Assembly (NCBI GenBank): GCA_045117995.1
Contig: JBGUOH010000006.1
Coordinates: 9,617 to 73,616 of the forward strand
Source: RUG14515 sp045117995
GTDB lineage: Bacteria > Bacillota_I > Bacilli_A > RFN20 > CAG-826
Length of the DNA stretch: 64,000 nucleotides
Direction: 5' to 3'
Part shown: one piece after another, positions 24,731-35,700 of the stretch
Numbering within the stretch: the stretch's first letter is position 1
Layout of the letters: each line of letters starts with the position of its first letter
Program-made: the position numbers and the translations under genes
Notes under the pieces: model-generated
The model's input: the letters and a program-made list of their open reading frames with translations, nothing else
Told to the model about the DNA's origin: nothing
Databases searched by the model: none

Positions 24731-25849
24731 ATTCCATTGTTTTTGTAAATCTCTAAAGGCTTGGAGTTCTCTTTTATGGATAACCACAAGTTGAGCGTAA
24801 TAAACTTTACGCATTTCTTCGTATTGTTTCATTTGTTCTGGAGAAACACGTTTTGAGAACAACGAGACGAACACTTGTTCTAAACGGAAGAATGATTCAT
24901 AAAGACTTAGTAAAGTCATGTAATAGAAATATTCTTTATTGGAATAGATAAGAAGAGGTGTGCTATGGATGATTTCACTACTGATTTCGTAGCGTTTTGC
25001 ATACATTTCTAATCCCGCGAGCTTTTCTAAGCCATCACGGAAGTTAAGCTTGAACGCTTCTTTTTCTTCATCAGGAACGATTTCATAAAGCCAACCATAT
25101 TCAATGTATTTACGGATATCTTTGCTCTTTAAACCATATCCACGCATTTCTTCTTTCATTTCGTAGAAGATTTTGTCTTGTTGTTCTTTATCTGGGATGG
25201 TGTTATTAAACGCTAAACCAAAGTTCATATGTCTAAGATACTTATTGATTAAGCGATCACCATATTTATCTAAAAGGATTAATGTACATTCACATTCGTG
25301 AAGTGTTCTCCAAGAAGAATAGGCTTCTGTTTCATAGCCGTTTAATAATTGTTCAAGGATACTACGAGAAATGGTTAAAGATTTCATGAGAAGGTCACTA
25401 ATCAAAGATGATTGAGGATCGTTTTTCTTATAGCCTTTCACAATATTGAGCATGAAGTTTAAATAAATATTTAAAGATGATGCTGGAGGCATGAAACGAT
25501 TACCTAATTTCTTTTCCACATGGTTAAAGATGGAAAGGGATAGATATTTGTCCGCGGCTACGCTCGCCATGGAAGAAGGATATGATTCGTTGCTATTGAA
25601 CTTTTCAATTTCTTCTGGGTTGAGGTGAGCAATGGAATAATAGTATTCACCAACGCAGTAAAAGAGGAGTTCTAATTGGTTAATTTCTTTAACCTCTATT
25701 TGTGAATTTTCTTTATCGAGCATGGTGATGAGTTCATTAGCCATATCATAGACATCATAAATATAGTCGACATCGAGTGGGACGTTGACTTGTAAGGAGT
25801 TGATATATAAGCTAACTTGCTCTTTATTCCATTGATTTCTGATTTGCAT
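24716..25849 (-). CDS. DUF5677-like all-alpha protein
   Basis: 377 residues, mostly helical, no signal or membrane helix. The central stretch ISRSILEQLLNGYETEAYSSWRTLHECE and the later YEISSEIIHSTP (an Arg...Glu / Ser-Glu-x-x-His pattern) resemble the DUF5677 family, whose function is unknown; the assignment is by eye. Directly downstream of glpK (one base between) and the last gene of that run, but no obvious link to glycerol use. Confidence 0.65.
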   Translation of the reverse strand: MQIRNQWNKEQVSLYINSLQVNVPLDVDYIYDVYDMANELITMLDKENSQIEVKEINQLELLFYCVGEYYYSIAHLNPEEIEKFNSNESYPSSMASVAADKYLSLSIFNHVEKKLGNRFMPPASSLNIYLNFMLNIVKGYKKNDPQSSLISDLLMKSLTISRSILEQLLNGYETEAYSSWRTLHECECTLILLDKYGDRLINKYLRHMNFGLAFNNTIPDKEQQDKIFYEMKEEMRGYGLKSKDIRKYIEYGWLYEIVPDEEKEAFKLNFRDGLEKLAGLEMYAKRYEISSEIIHSTPLLIYSNKEYFYYMTLLSLYESFFRLEQVFVSLFSKRVSPEQMKQYEEMRKVYYAQLVVIHKRELQAFRDLQKQWNKKSS

Positions 25850-25850
25850 A

Positions 25851-27320
25851 TTATTTAAACATTCTTGTTGCTTTAATTGCAGTCTTCCAACCTTTGTATA
25901 ATTCTTTGACTTCTTTCTTACTCATATTAGGAGTGTAAGTAGCCTGATATTCGTGGATCTTTTTGATGCTCTCTAAATTAGGGAAAAATCCACTTTGTAA
26001 ACCCGCCATGTAAGCTGCACCTAATGCGGTGGTTTCTAAACATTTTGGTAATTTGATAGTTGTATTAAGGATATCACTTTGGAACTGCATTAGGTACTTA
26101 TTTTGTGTGGCACCACCATCAACTTTTAAAACGGTGATATTTTGGTTAGCGTCTTTTTGCATCACTTCCATCACATCTTTACATTGATAGGCAATAGCTT
26201 CTAAGCACGCTCTAACGAATTGTGAGCGATTTGTGCCTCTAGTTAAGCCAAATACCGCACCACGAGCGTCATCATCCCAGTATGGTGTGCCTAAACCTGT
26301 AAAAGCTGGGACAACATAAACACGTGATCTATGGCTTTGAAGAGCGACACCTTCAGATTCAGAAGCGCTGTTAATGAGATGCATTTCATCTCTAATCCAT
26401 TGGACAACCGCACCGCCAACGAAGACAGAACCTTCTAAGGCATAGGTGACTTTGTCACCAATCTGCCAAGCAACAGTGGTTAAAATACCGTTATTAGAGA
26501 AGACTGGTTTATCGCCAGTGTTAACTAAAAGGAAGCAACCTGTACCGTAAGTATTTTTACTTTCACCTGGTTCAAAACATGTTTGACCAAATAAAGCGGC
26601 TTGTTGGTCACCAATGACACCGGTGATATGCGCAGCGCACTTTAAATAAGAGGCTTGACCATAGTCATAAGCACTTGGTTTCACTTCTGGCAACATCTTC
26701 ATTGGGATATTGAATAGCTTGCATAATTCTTCATCCCACTTGAGTTCGTTGATATTAAATAACAATGTACGAGAAGCGTTTGTGATATCAGTCGCATGGA
26801 CTTTACCACTTGTTAATTTATAAATAATCCAAGAATCAATTGTGCCAAATAAAAGGTCACCTGATTCAGCGAGTTCTTGACCATTTTCAATATGGTCTAA
26901 GATGAATCTTACTTTACTTGCGGAGAAGTATGGGTTTATTAATAAACCCGTTTTTTGATGAATAAATTGTTTTTTATCGCTTAAAGCATCGCAGATATCC
27001 GCGGATTGACGGGACTGCCACACGATAGCGTTACATACAGGCATACCAGTCTTTTTAGACCAGACGACTGTAGTTTCTCTTTGGTTTGTTAAGCCGATAG
27101 AATCAATTTCATCAATAGTTAAATTAGCCTTAATCAAGACTTCGTTAATGACATCAATAACGCTCACCCAAATCGCAAGAGCGTCCACTTCTACCCATCC
27201 AGAATGAGGGAAGAGACATTTGACTTCTCTTTGCGCCATTTGGAATGGTTTACCTTGACGGTCAAAGAGTATGGCTCTTGAACTTGTTGTGCCTTGATCA
27301 ATCGCTAAAATATAACTCAT
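25851..27320 (-). CDS. glpK: Glycerol kinase
   Basis: Makes glycerol-3-phosphate from glycerol and ATP. 489 residues. FGGY-family motifs: AIDQGTTSSRAILFD at the N terminus, LTNQRETTVVW, TYGTGCFLLVNTG, the FGGY ATP-site stretch VGGAVVQWIRD, and LKVDGGATQNKYLMQFQSDIL. No glycerol facilitator or G3P oxidase lies alongside, so the product may feed lipid synthesis (acyltransferase genes are elsewhere in the window). Follows pepP by four bases. Confidence 0.96.
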   Translation of the reverse strand: MSYILAIDQGTTSSRAILFDRQGKPFQMAQREVKCLFPHSGWVEVDALAIWVSVIDVINEVLIKANLTIDEIDSIGLTNQRETTVVWSKKTGMPVCNAIVWQSRQSADICDALSDKKQFIHQKTGLLINPYFSASKVRFILDHIENGQELAESGDLLFGTIDSWIIYKLTSGKVHATDITNASRTLLFNINELKWDEELCKLFNIPMKMLPEVKPSAYDYGQASYLKCAAHITGVIGDQQAALFGQTCFEPGESKNTYGTGCFLLVNTGDKPVFSNNGILTTVAWQIGDKVTYALEGSVFVGGAVVQWIRDEMHLINSASESEGVALQSHRSRVYVVPAFTGLGTPYWDDDARGAVFGLTRGTNRSQFVRACLEAIAYQCKDVMEVMQKDANQNITVLKVDGGATQNKYLMQFQSDILNTTIKLPKCLETTALGAAYMAGLQSGFFPNLESIKKIHEYQATYTPNMSKKEVKELYKGWKTAIKATRMFK

Positions 27321-27324
27321 AAAA

Positions 27325-28587
27325 TTAACCTCTACTGGCCATTAATCTTTCAACTTCACCCATTTCTTTGGCGATGTTCTTAGAAAGGACGATTGAACCA
27401 TTGTCACTAACTAAAACATCGTCTTCGATACGGACACCAACACCATAGTTAGCGAAGTATAAACCTGGTTCAACAGTAATGACGTTACCGTTTTCTAATG
27501 GTTTTTCTCTTAAGGAGATGTCATGTGTATCTAAACCTAAATGGTGAGAACAGTTATGGTAATAGTAATTACGGATATCATCATCCATTTTCATTAAGCC
27601 AGCGTTAATGCAGGACTTTCTTAAGAATTCAGTGGCGAATTCTTGGAGTTCTTTAATGGTGACACCTGGTTTAATCATTTGAATGATAGCCTTGTTACAA
27701 TTAAGAACTGTTTCATAAACGATAGCTTGGATACCAGAGAACTTGCCATTGACTGGGTATGTTCTAGAAATATCCGCACTATATTCTTCGTGGTTGTAAC
27801 CAAGGTCGAAGAGAATTAAATCGCTTTCCTTAACAGAATCATTTTGTTGTTCGTATGGATAATGTAAGCATGTTGCGTTTTTACCTGAGGCCACGATTGT
27901 GGAGAACGCTAAGGTAGAACGGTCATGTAAACGACCATAGAGCTCAAAATGATCAGCTAATTCGTGTTCCTTCATACCTGGAGTTAACTTAGAAATCATA
28001 TAAGCGATACCGTTATTGGTCTTTTCAATCGCTCTCACTAAGTTTTCGATTTCTTGAGAAGACTTCACCATTCTTAAATCTCTTAAGATTGGATAGATAT
28101 CAACGATATCTTTATGGTAATCAAGTTGTAACTTGATGGATAAATCTTTCATGTAGAAATCATCTTTTAACTTTTGTTCAGGAGAAGTTAAATCTAAATA
28201 GATGCAATCGATGTCACCATATTGTTTCTTATCTTCATCAAGAGTTAAGGAAAGCATGGTTTCTAAGTTATCACTTGTGTAGACGTTTTTAAGATCACTG
28301 ATTAAACTAGCAGCGTCTTGAGTTAAACGCTTACCTGTCCACTTTTCTTTGAGTTCACTATATGGATCAACGAAAAGGTAAGCTTTTCTTTCACCTAATG
28401 TTTTAATAAGCATTAAAGCACTGTGTTCTTGTTTGATGCCAGTTAAATAGAAGAAGTTCTTATTCACACAAAATGGAAGAGCTTCATCTTCACTAGCGAT
28501 TTTACTAACACCAGAGAATAAAATAGCGATGCTATTGTCTTTCATCTGGTCGAAAACTTTTCTTCTACGATTTTCTAATTCTGACAT
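27325..28587 (-). CDS. pepP: Xaa-Pro aminopeptidase
   Basis: Removes N-terminal residues preceding proline. 420 residues: N-terminal AMP_N domain (about 1-130, FFYLTGIKQEHSALML) and a C-terminal pita-bread metallopeptidase domain. Metal ligands are seen in LFDLGYNHEEYSADISRTYP (Asp, Asp), NCSHHLGLDTHD (His), ITVEPGLYF (Glu) and GVRIEDDVLV (Glu). Cytoplasmic. Confidence 0.94.
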   Translation of the reverse strand: MSELENRRRKVFDQMKDNSIAILFSGVSKIASEDEALPFCVNKNFFYLTGIKQEHSALMLIKTLGERKAYLFVDPYSELKEKWTGKRLTQDAASLISDLKNVYTSDNLETMLSLTLDEDKKQYGDIDCIYLDLTSPEQKLKDDFYMKDLSIKLQLDYHKDIVDIYPILRDLRMVKSSQEIENLVRAIEKTNNGIAYMISKLTPGMKEHELADHFELYGRLHDRSTLAFSTIVASGKNATCLHYPYEQQNDSVKESDLILFDLGYNHEEYSADISRTYPVNGKFSGIQAIVYETVLNCNKAIIQMIKPGVTIKELQEFATEFLRKSCINAGLMKMDDDIRNYYYHNCSHHLGLDTHDISLREKPLENGNVITVEPGLYFANYGVGVRIEDDVLVSDNGSIVLSKNIAKEMGEVERLMASRG

Positions 28588-28589
28588 AT

Positions 28590-29405
28590 TTATTCTCCTT
28601 TAATTTTATCGATAATTGGTTGGATTTCTGGAAGAACGAGTTTTTCAATTTCTCCCTTATCCATTAAAGCGGTATTATCACTATTGAGTGGTAATTTACC
28701 TAAAATATCAAAGTTCATTTGCTTTGCAAATTCTTCTAAATGAGATTCACCAAACAAAGGAATCTTTTCTTCACATTTTGGACAGATGAGATAGGACATA
28801 TTTTCAATCACGCCTAAGACATGGATATCCATCATTTCCGCCATCTTGATGGCTTTAGTGACAATTAAGGACACTAAATCTTGTGGGGATGTGACGATGA
28901 TTAAATCATCGATTGGTAAGCTTTGGAATGTGGTCAAAGCAACATCACCTGTGCCTGGAGGCATATCGATTAATAAGACATCTAAGTCGCCCCACGCCAC
29001 GTTTTCAAAGAATTGTTTGACGAGGTTACCGACTAATGGTCCTCTCCAAAGAATTGGATCTGTTTCGTTATCGAGTAATAAGTTGGCACTCATAACTTCG
29101 ATACCGCCTGGTGTCTTACATGGGAAAATGAAGCCATTTTCGCCATACGCTTTTTCCTTAACACCAAAAGCCTTTGGAATACTTGGGCCAGTGACGTCAG
29201 CGTCTAAAATACCGACCTTGTAGCCGTTTCTATTTAAATAGGAAGCGATGGATGAAGTGACAAATGACTTACCCACACCACCTTTACCGGATAAAACACC
29301 GATAATTCTTTTTATATTACTTAATTCGTTTTGTTTGCTCTTAACGATACGTTCGCCGCATCCTTCGACTGAGCAGCTTTCGCAGTTATGATTACACTCT
29401 GCCAT
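28590..29405 (-). CDS. Mrp/ApbC-type iron-sulfur carrier ATPase
   Basis: 271 residues of the Mrp/NBP35 P-loop family that carries and transfers Fe-S clusters. Deviant Walker A GVLSGKGGVGKSF, DADVTGPSIP, VLLIDMPPGTGDV, and the cluster-binding CPKC near residue 205. There is also an N-terminal Cys-rich extension (CNHNCESCSVEGCGE, four Cys in the NBP35 style) absent from short Mrp proteins. No other Fe-S assembly gene is visible nearby. Confidence 0.9.
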   Translation of the reverse strand: MAECNHNCESCSVEGCGERIVKSKQNELSNIKRIIGVLSGKGGVGKSFVTSSIASYLNRNGYKVGILDADVTGPSIPKAFGVKEKAYGENGFIFPCKTPGGIEVMSANLLLDNETDPILWRGPLVGNLVKQFFENVAWGDLDVLLIDMPPGTGDVALTTFQSLPIDDLIIVTSPQDLVSLIVTKAIKMAEMMDIHVLGVIENMSYLICPKCEEKIPLFGESHLEEFAKQMNFDILGKLPLNSDNTALMDKGEIEKLVLPEIQPIIDKIKGE

Positions 29406-29412
29406 AATGTTG

Positions 29413-29799
29413 TTACCTTTCTAAAGCGATTAGCTCGCTACTATTGATGACATCAATACCCGCTTGTAAGTAGGTTCTTAATAGTCTAGAGGCCCCTAAT
29501 TTGGTGCCACCGAAATATCTTACCACTATAAGAGCGACATTATTAATGTCTTTTTTATAAAGTAGTTCAAGTAATGGATGACCGGCGGTACCTTTTGGTT
29601 CTCCATCATCACATGATTTGCTCTTCATACCAACGCGATATGCATAGACGATATGCCTGGCTTTTTTATGCTCCTTACGAAGATCAGCTAAGAATGGCTT
29701 AAAGTCTTCTTCGTTATTAAGGGGCAACAAATAGGCGATGAATTTACTCTTCATCACCTCGATTTGATTGATAAATTGTTGTTTAACTGTAAAGGCCAT
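29413..29799 (-). CDS. YigZ/IMPACT family protein, N-terminal domain only
   Basis: 128 residues with the UPF0029 signatures SKFIAYL, DDGEPKGTAGHPLLELL and ALIVVRYFGGTKLGASRL. The family is linked to control of translation and EF-G-like folds but the bacterial role is unsettled. Usual YigZ proteins are about 200-215 residues with a C-terminal DUF1949 domain; this one ends just after the first domain, in ELIALER. It starts at the last base of the giant gene upstream. Confidence 0.85.
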   Translation of the reverse strand: MAFTVKQQFINQIEVMKSKFIAYLLPLNNEEDFKPFLADLRKEHKKARHIVYAYRVGMKSKSCDDGEPKGTAGHPLLELLYKKDINNVALIVVRYFGGTKLGASRLLRTYLQAGIDVINSSELIALER

Positions 29800-32700
29800 T
29801 AGGATAAGAAAGCCTCCACTCTTTCGCCGTATTCTTTGAAGCAGAACGTATTGCTGTAGACGTTATTTGGTGCTTCAGCGTCCGTTGTGGTTTCATCCAC
29901 TGGAATGAAGAATTCTGCTCTACCATTTGGAAGAACGGCTAATAATTTGAATTTAGAATGTGCTTCCGCAAGATAGATAGCTTGAGCAACTTTAGAGTTC
30001 TTGCCGTTTTCTAAACCCATCTTTGCGAAGTTATTCTTTAGTTCAGTAATTTGTGCTGGTGTTAAGCCAGAGTTGATATTCTTAACTTGGGCTAAAGCAT
30101 CAATCATGCCATCTAGACCATCGCATTCAACCTTACTCATGGTGAGATAGTCATTAAATTCCACGACGTTATTATCAATATCGTTACCGAAGCTGAATAA
30201 ACGATAGACATAACCTGGGTAATTGGTGACGTTATCTAACTTAACATATTCGTTTTCTAAAACGTTGTTTAACGCACCGGAAATGAATTCACTAGCGATA
30301 ACTGAACGTTTGTAGTTAACTTCATCAGTTTCATTAGTAGCGTTATAGGAAGAAGCGATAATCGCTAATAAGGCTGGTTTGGTGTTATTTCTGAAGTCAT
30401 CTGTTTGTAACTTATCTGACGATAAGCTATCAGCGTTAATCTTACCGTCAGCGTTACTGACTAAGGTAATTAAGCCTTCGGCTTCAACAGTGTATGTCTT
30501 CACTTCATCGTCTTTATATTGATCTAAAGCGAGGAGTTGAGAAATACGAGCAATTTGTTGAATCTTAGTGGCCACCGATGTGGTCTTATCAGCGTCTCTT
30601 GCGATGTATTGGGCTAAATCATTACCTAAAGCGTTAACGATTAAAGCACCACGAGCACTGATGTCTTGACCTTCAACGGTATAGAACTCGTTATAACCAT
30701 TTTCCATTTCCTTATTGGTGTTAAGAATGTGTGAACAATAGAGGTATCTAATTAAGCCTCTTAAGCCGTTTTGACCTTCAGGGGTCTTAACTAAGTTAGT
30801 CAAGTTATCTAAGTTATTGATGTAATGGTCGCCAACGTATAAGGATGACATGACGTTATAGATGTTATCGATTTCAGTACCTTCACCCGCTTGAGCATCA
30901 GCGCCACCATAGGTGACTTGACCTAAACGATAGGTGGCATAGTCAACGGTGTTGTAGCTTGTTAATGTACCAAGTTTAATGGAATCAAAGCCATCTTTAA
31001 TAAACTTAGGTAAGGCATCACCCACTAAGTCAGAAGCGTTGACAGCGGTTAGCATATTCTTAACATCCGCTGGAGCGAGCTTATCAAGTTGGAAACTAGA
31101 GATATCTAAGGATGAACCTGTGCCTAAATCCGCAGCGGTATTAGCTAAACTCATCATGGCGTCAATTTCTTGATACCAAGCTGTGCCTTGTTCAGTGTGA
31201 TAAATCGTTGTAGAAGTTTCACCATCATCCGCTAAGGTGACAGCGTTAACTTTTGCCACTAACTTATTAGAGGCGCTACCATAGGTAGCAACATCATCAG
31301 CAAATGTTTCATCATAAGCAAATGTATCTAATTTCACGAAACTACAAATCTTGGACATCATTTCTTCAAATAATGTGAAGCCTGTACCTGTTTCATATTG
31401 ATTGGTGTAGTAAGGAGTTAAGCCATCATAGTTTCTCGCCGGGGTATGGAATAAGTTAGAATCATGCATATCCTTAAGCACGCTCTTAAGAGCGCCACCG
31501 GTACCAGTTAAGGCTTTTAAGGTGGCAGGATCAGACATTTCCTTACCGTTTAATTGAGTATTAAATTCTTGATAATCGGTTAATAAGGAAATGATGCTAG
31601 AAATATCTTTTTGTAAGTACTTGGCACCATAATATGGAGCGCTTCTTTGAACGGTATCATTGAAAAAGTAATGATAGAATGGATCGACACGTTTGAAGTC
31701 GACTTTTTCTCCACCATTGGAGATGGATAATTGGTCATTCTTAACGAAGATGTTATAGATGGAGTTTGGCAAAGCATCGTATAACAAGTCACTGTTATTG
31801 AGTTTAGTGAATAATGTTTCAATGACTTCGACGTTTTCACTCTTGTTCATATCGGCATCGTTAATGGATGTCGCTTGAGTGCCATCACTCTTCTTTAAGG
31901 AATATAAGGAATCAACACAATCCATTAAGCCATTGATTTCATCAAATTGTTTATTTCTTTGAGCATCAAAGTCTAAGGATTGATCAATGATTTGCTGGTC
32001 AGTTAAGAAGACAGAGGTCACAAGATATTCAATCTTGGTTTCTTTGCTGTTGTAGTTTGTGGCCGCTTGGTCTTTTGGTGAATCTTCACCTAAGTAGATG
32101 ACATCTTTAATACTGCTTTGTGCAAGCATGGAATTAAAGAGACCTTGGAATGTTGTTAAAGTATTTACTTTAGCGGAGCCTAAACGATGGAAGATATAGG
32201 AACTATTGAAGTCTTTAATAGCCTTCTTCATATCTTCGATAAAACCATCTTGATTCATCTTGGAATAATCAAAATCACTACCGACAAGGATGCCTTTAGT
32301 TTTGGCTTTATCAATAACCTTATAGAAGTCAATCATCTTATCGAGTTCGACTTGTCTAGCTGGACGACCATGCGCGAAGTCAAACATATCGTAATTAGCG
32401 TCAACAATGTAAATGTTATAAGAACCAGATAAGTCAAATGCACTGTAACCGTTTAATAAGTTTTCAGCCGCAACACGATAGAAGTTATACAAGCAAATAC
32501 GCAAACAACTTGTATCGTTAATTGTGGTCAATAAGCCATCTAAAACTTCAATTGGCAAGGCGTTGAATGGCACTTGTGTACCAGCATTTGGACCAACAGT
32601 TCTCTTTTCCATAACGCGTAGTGAGTAAGTCATAAACTTACAAACACGAGAGATTTCATCACAGCTAAAGACTTCATCGTAATCTTCAATGAATGTGTCA

Positions 32701-35700
32701 CTAGCAAAATATGCACCATATTCGTTATTGGTGAGATATGGACCAGTAGCGTTAGTTAAGTCCGCTTGATGGGCGGCCAAGAAGGCTGCTTGTTTAGTGG
32801 TGAATTCAACGTAGTTGCACCAATCGGTTGGTAAGGTTGGATCACTATTAACTTTGCCACCTAAATACACGAAGTCACGATACGCAATCATATGGGTATC
32901 GGTTAAAGCGTATTCAGGATTATAAATATCCTTATATTCTTCAAAGTATGGGTCAGCGTTAGTGACACCTTCCGCTGGTTTAATGCCCCAGCTGTCTTTC
33001 CATGTCCACGTTGCGTTTTCGCCCACTTTTGGATCAGCTAATAAATCATATTCAGATGCATTAACACTGAACTTAACCATGGAATCATTAACTTTGGTGT
33101 AGAACCATTTACCGAATTGATAATGGCTGACGTTGTCTTTATCAATATATGTAAAGATACCGGAATAGGCTAATTGATGGAGCATGTCATTTAATTCGAC
33201 GATGTCATGGAGTTTAGACATATCGAAATTAGTTAAGAAGTTCTTCGCTTCTTCATTGTTTTCTGGGATGAGGTTATATAAGGAATCTAACAAATTAGAA
33301 ATCCTTTGACCTTCTTCCGCCCAGTTGGTGATGTTAGAGAAGGTGACATTATTACCTTTATCAACAAGGAAACCACTTAAGGCATCGCCTAACATATCAT
33401 CTAAGAATGGTCCTAAGCTTGATTTAAAGATGTAGGAATCATTCACTAAAGTGAATAGTTTTGGTAGACCAACTTTGCCTTCTCCTTCTTCTTTGAGGTT
33501 GGAGATAGAAGATCTACTTAAGCCATCTTTAAACATATCAGCGGCTTTAGTGACATCGTGGTTAGCGATGTATTTAATGATATTACCGACAGCGGCAAAT
33601 TCATCGTCCCAAGTATGGTCGTTACTTTGTACTTTTCTTAAAGTCTTACGTTCCACTTTAAGACCGATGCTTTCAGTCATACTGAAGACGTATTCTAATA
33701 AACCATAGAGGTTTTCATTCTTTTCATAGTTATCATCAGCGTTTGGTGTTGGGTTTAATAATGGGTTTTTCCAAATCACGGAAAGTAAGTTGGTTAATGA
33801 ATCGACGAGTTCAGCATCTTTAAACTTACTCATTAAGTCATCACTGCTGCTGCCCATTAAGTTGTAAATCTTATTTAACTCAGACCAGTTATTTAATAAG
33901 GATGCAAAATCAGAGAAGAAGGTATGGTTTTCTTTTGCCATATCATGGTTAATCGCAGAAACAATGACATCGCTTCTTAAACCAATATCATTGAGTGTAT
34001 CTCTTACGCCACTACCACCAATTAAACCTTTAAGGACTGGCACAAGAGCGTAATATAGTAAGGATGATTTATCCATTTTAATAATTGCGTCAGCGAAGAC
34101 ATTGATGTGTTTAACATCGATGGATAAGAAATTATTCTTGTCAGTTAAGAGTGATTCAAGGCCACCGCCACCAAATAAGGCAGTTAATAATTCTGTATCT
34201 TTAGCGATGGTACCAACGATATCTAATAAGCTACCGAATTCTTTCTTAAAGTTAGAAAGGATAACACCTTGTTTGAGTCTAGCGACCGCACCATGGTAGG
34301 AATAGATATCTTCTTCAGAAACATCCTTGGTGTAGTCTTTCATGAAATCTAATTCGAATAATGTATCAACGATTGATGGAAGAGCCTTCTCAATCAATTG
34401 CATATCAAATAAGCAGTAGTTTCTACCTTCTTTACGTTTACCGTTTTCAAAGACGATAGTACGTCCATATTTATCGACGTCCTTAGGCATACCATCTTCA
34501 CCCATTTCACCAACCACTAAGGCGTTAAACTTATCAACGTTTTCGGAAATGAGTTCTTCTAATGTCGCGTATTGTTCTTGTTCGCCTGGTTTATAACCAC
34601 CAGTTTTAATCATGATGGCTTTAACGAATCTTCTATCTAATGTCGCAGCTTTATGTAAGAAGTCGAATAAGACATAACATTCAAAGCCCCAGGAGAATTC
34701 ATTTAATTCTTCCCATGATAATGGGATATATTTCTCAACTTGTCCGGTTTTATCCATCATTGTCATGTAATAAGCAACCGCTGGAACAACACGGGATAAA
34801 ACTTTAGAATCATCAATGGATTTAAAGATGTTAAGAATATTATCAAAGTTTTCGTCAAAGACGATTTCTTCGATGAAGGATGTGATATCACTGCCATCTA
34901 AGGTACGAACTTTCTTCACACCATCTTCTTCAACGATGAGTTTATCCATGACACCACTTTCAAATAAGCAGTCCACCATATCTTGGACATAGCCAATTTC
35001 ATTCTTCCAATCAGCGTCACTAACATCAACAATACGATTTGGAATAATGGAATCCATCATTGAGCTATTCAAAGCAATATCTGCGACTAATGGGAGGACG
35101 GATGTGATTAAGCTAGAATTCTTTAACGCATCAAAAGCTCCATCGATAACATCTTGAGAGATAAGACCGATTGGATTGTATGAAACACCATTTTGATCGG
35201 AAGATGTGATGCCTGAAGCACCGATAACAACAAGGTTTGTCAAATTGGCTAATTCACTCACTAAGGAGATAGAAACATCTTCACTGATACCAGTGGTAAA
35301 AGTACTGAACAAACGTGTATCGATAGTCATACCACTGCCATCAACAGTCCAGTTGAATAAGATTTTAGCGAACAAGGAATCGTTATAGGCATCAACGAAA
35401 TTACCAATGTTCATAATGGTTTCGTTTTCACCTTTTGGCTTATTGTGTTGATAGGATTGATTTAGTGAGTTAACAAGGGATGTGAAAGGTGTAAAGAATA
35501 AAGCGGTTAATACGACGAAAGTGACAGCGGTTTCAATCGCACCTAGCCATCTTAGTTTGACTGTCTTTCTGGCAATCTTCGGCACAAAGTGTTGGAAGAT
35601 TAAGTACCATGTTAAGAAACTGAAAAGATTACCTAAAGTACAAATCAAAATAATATCGACGATAAATAAGATGATTTTAAGAGCAGATTCCACTAAAGCG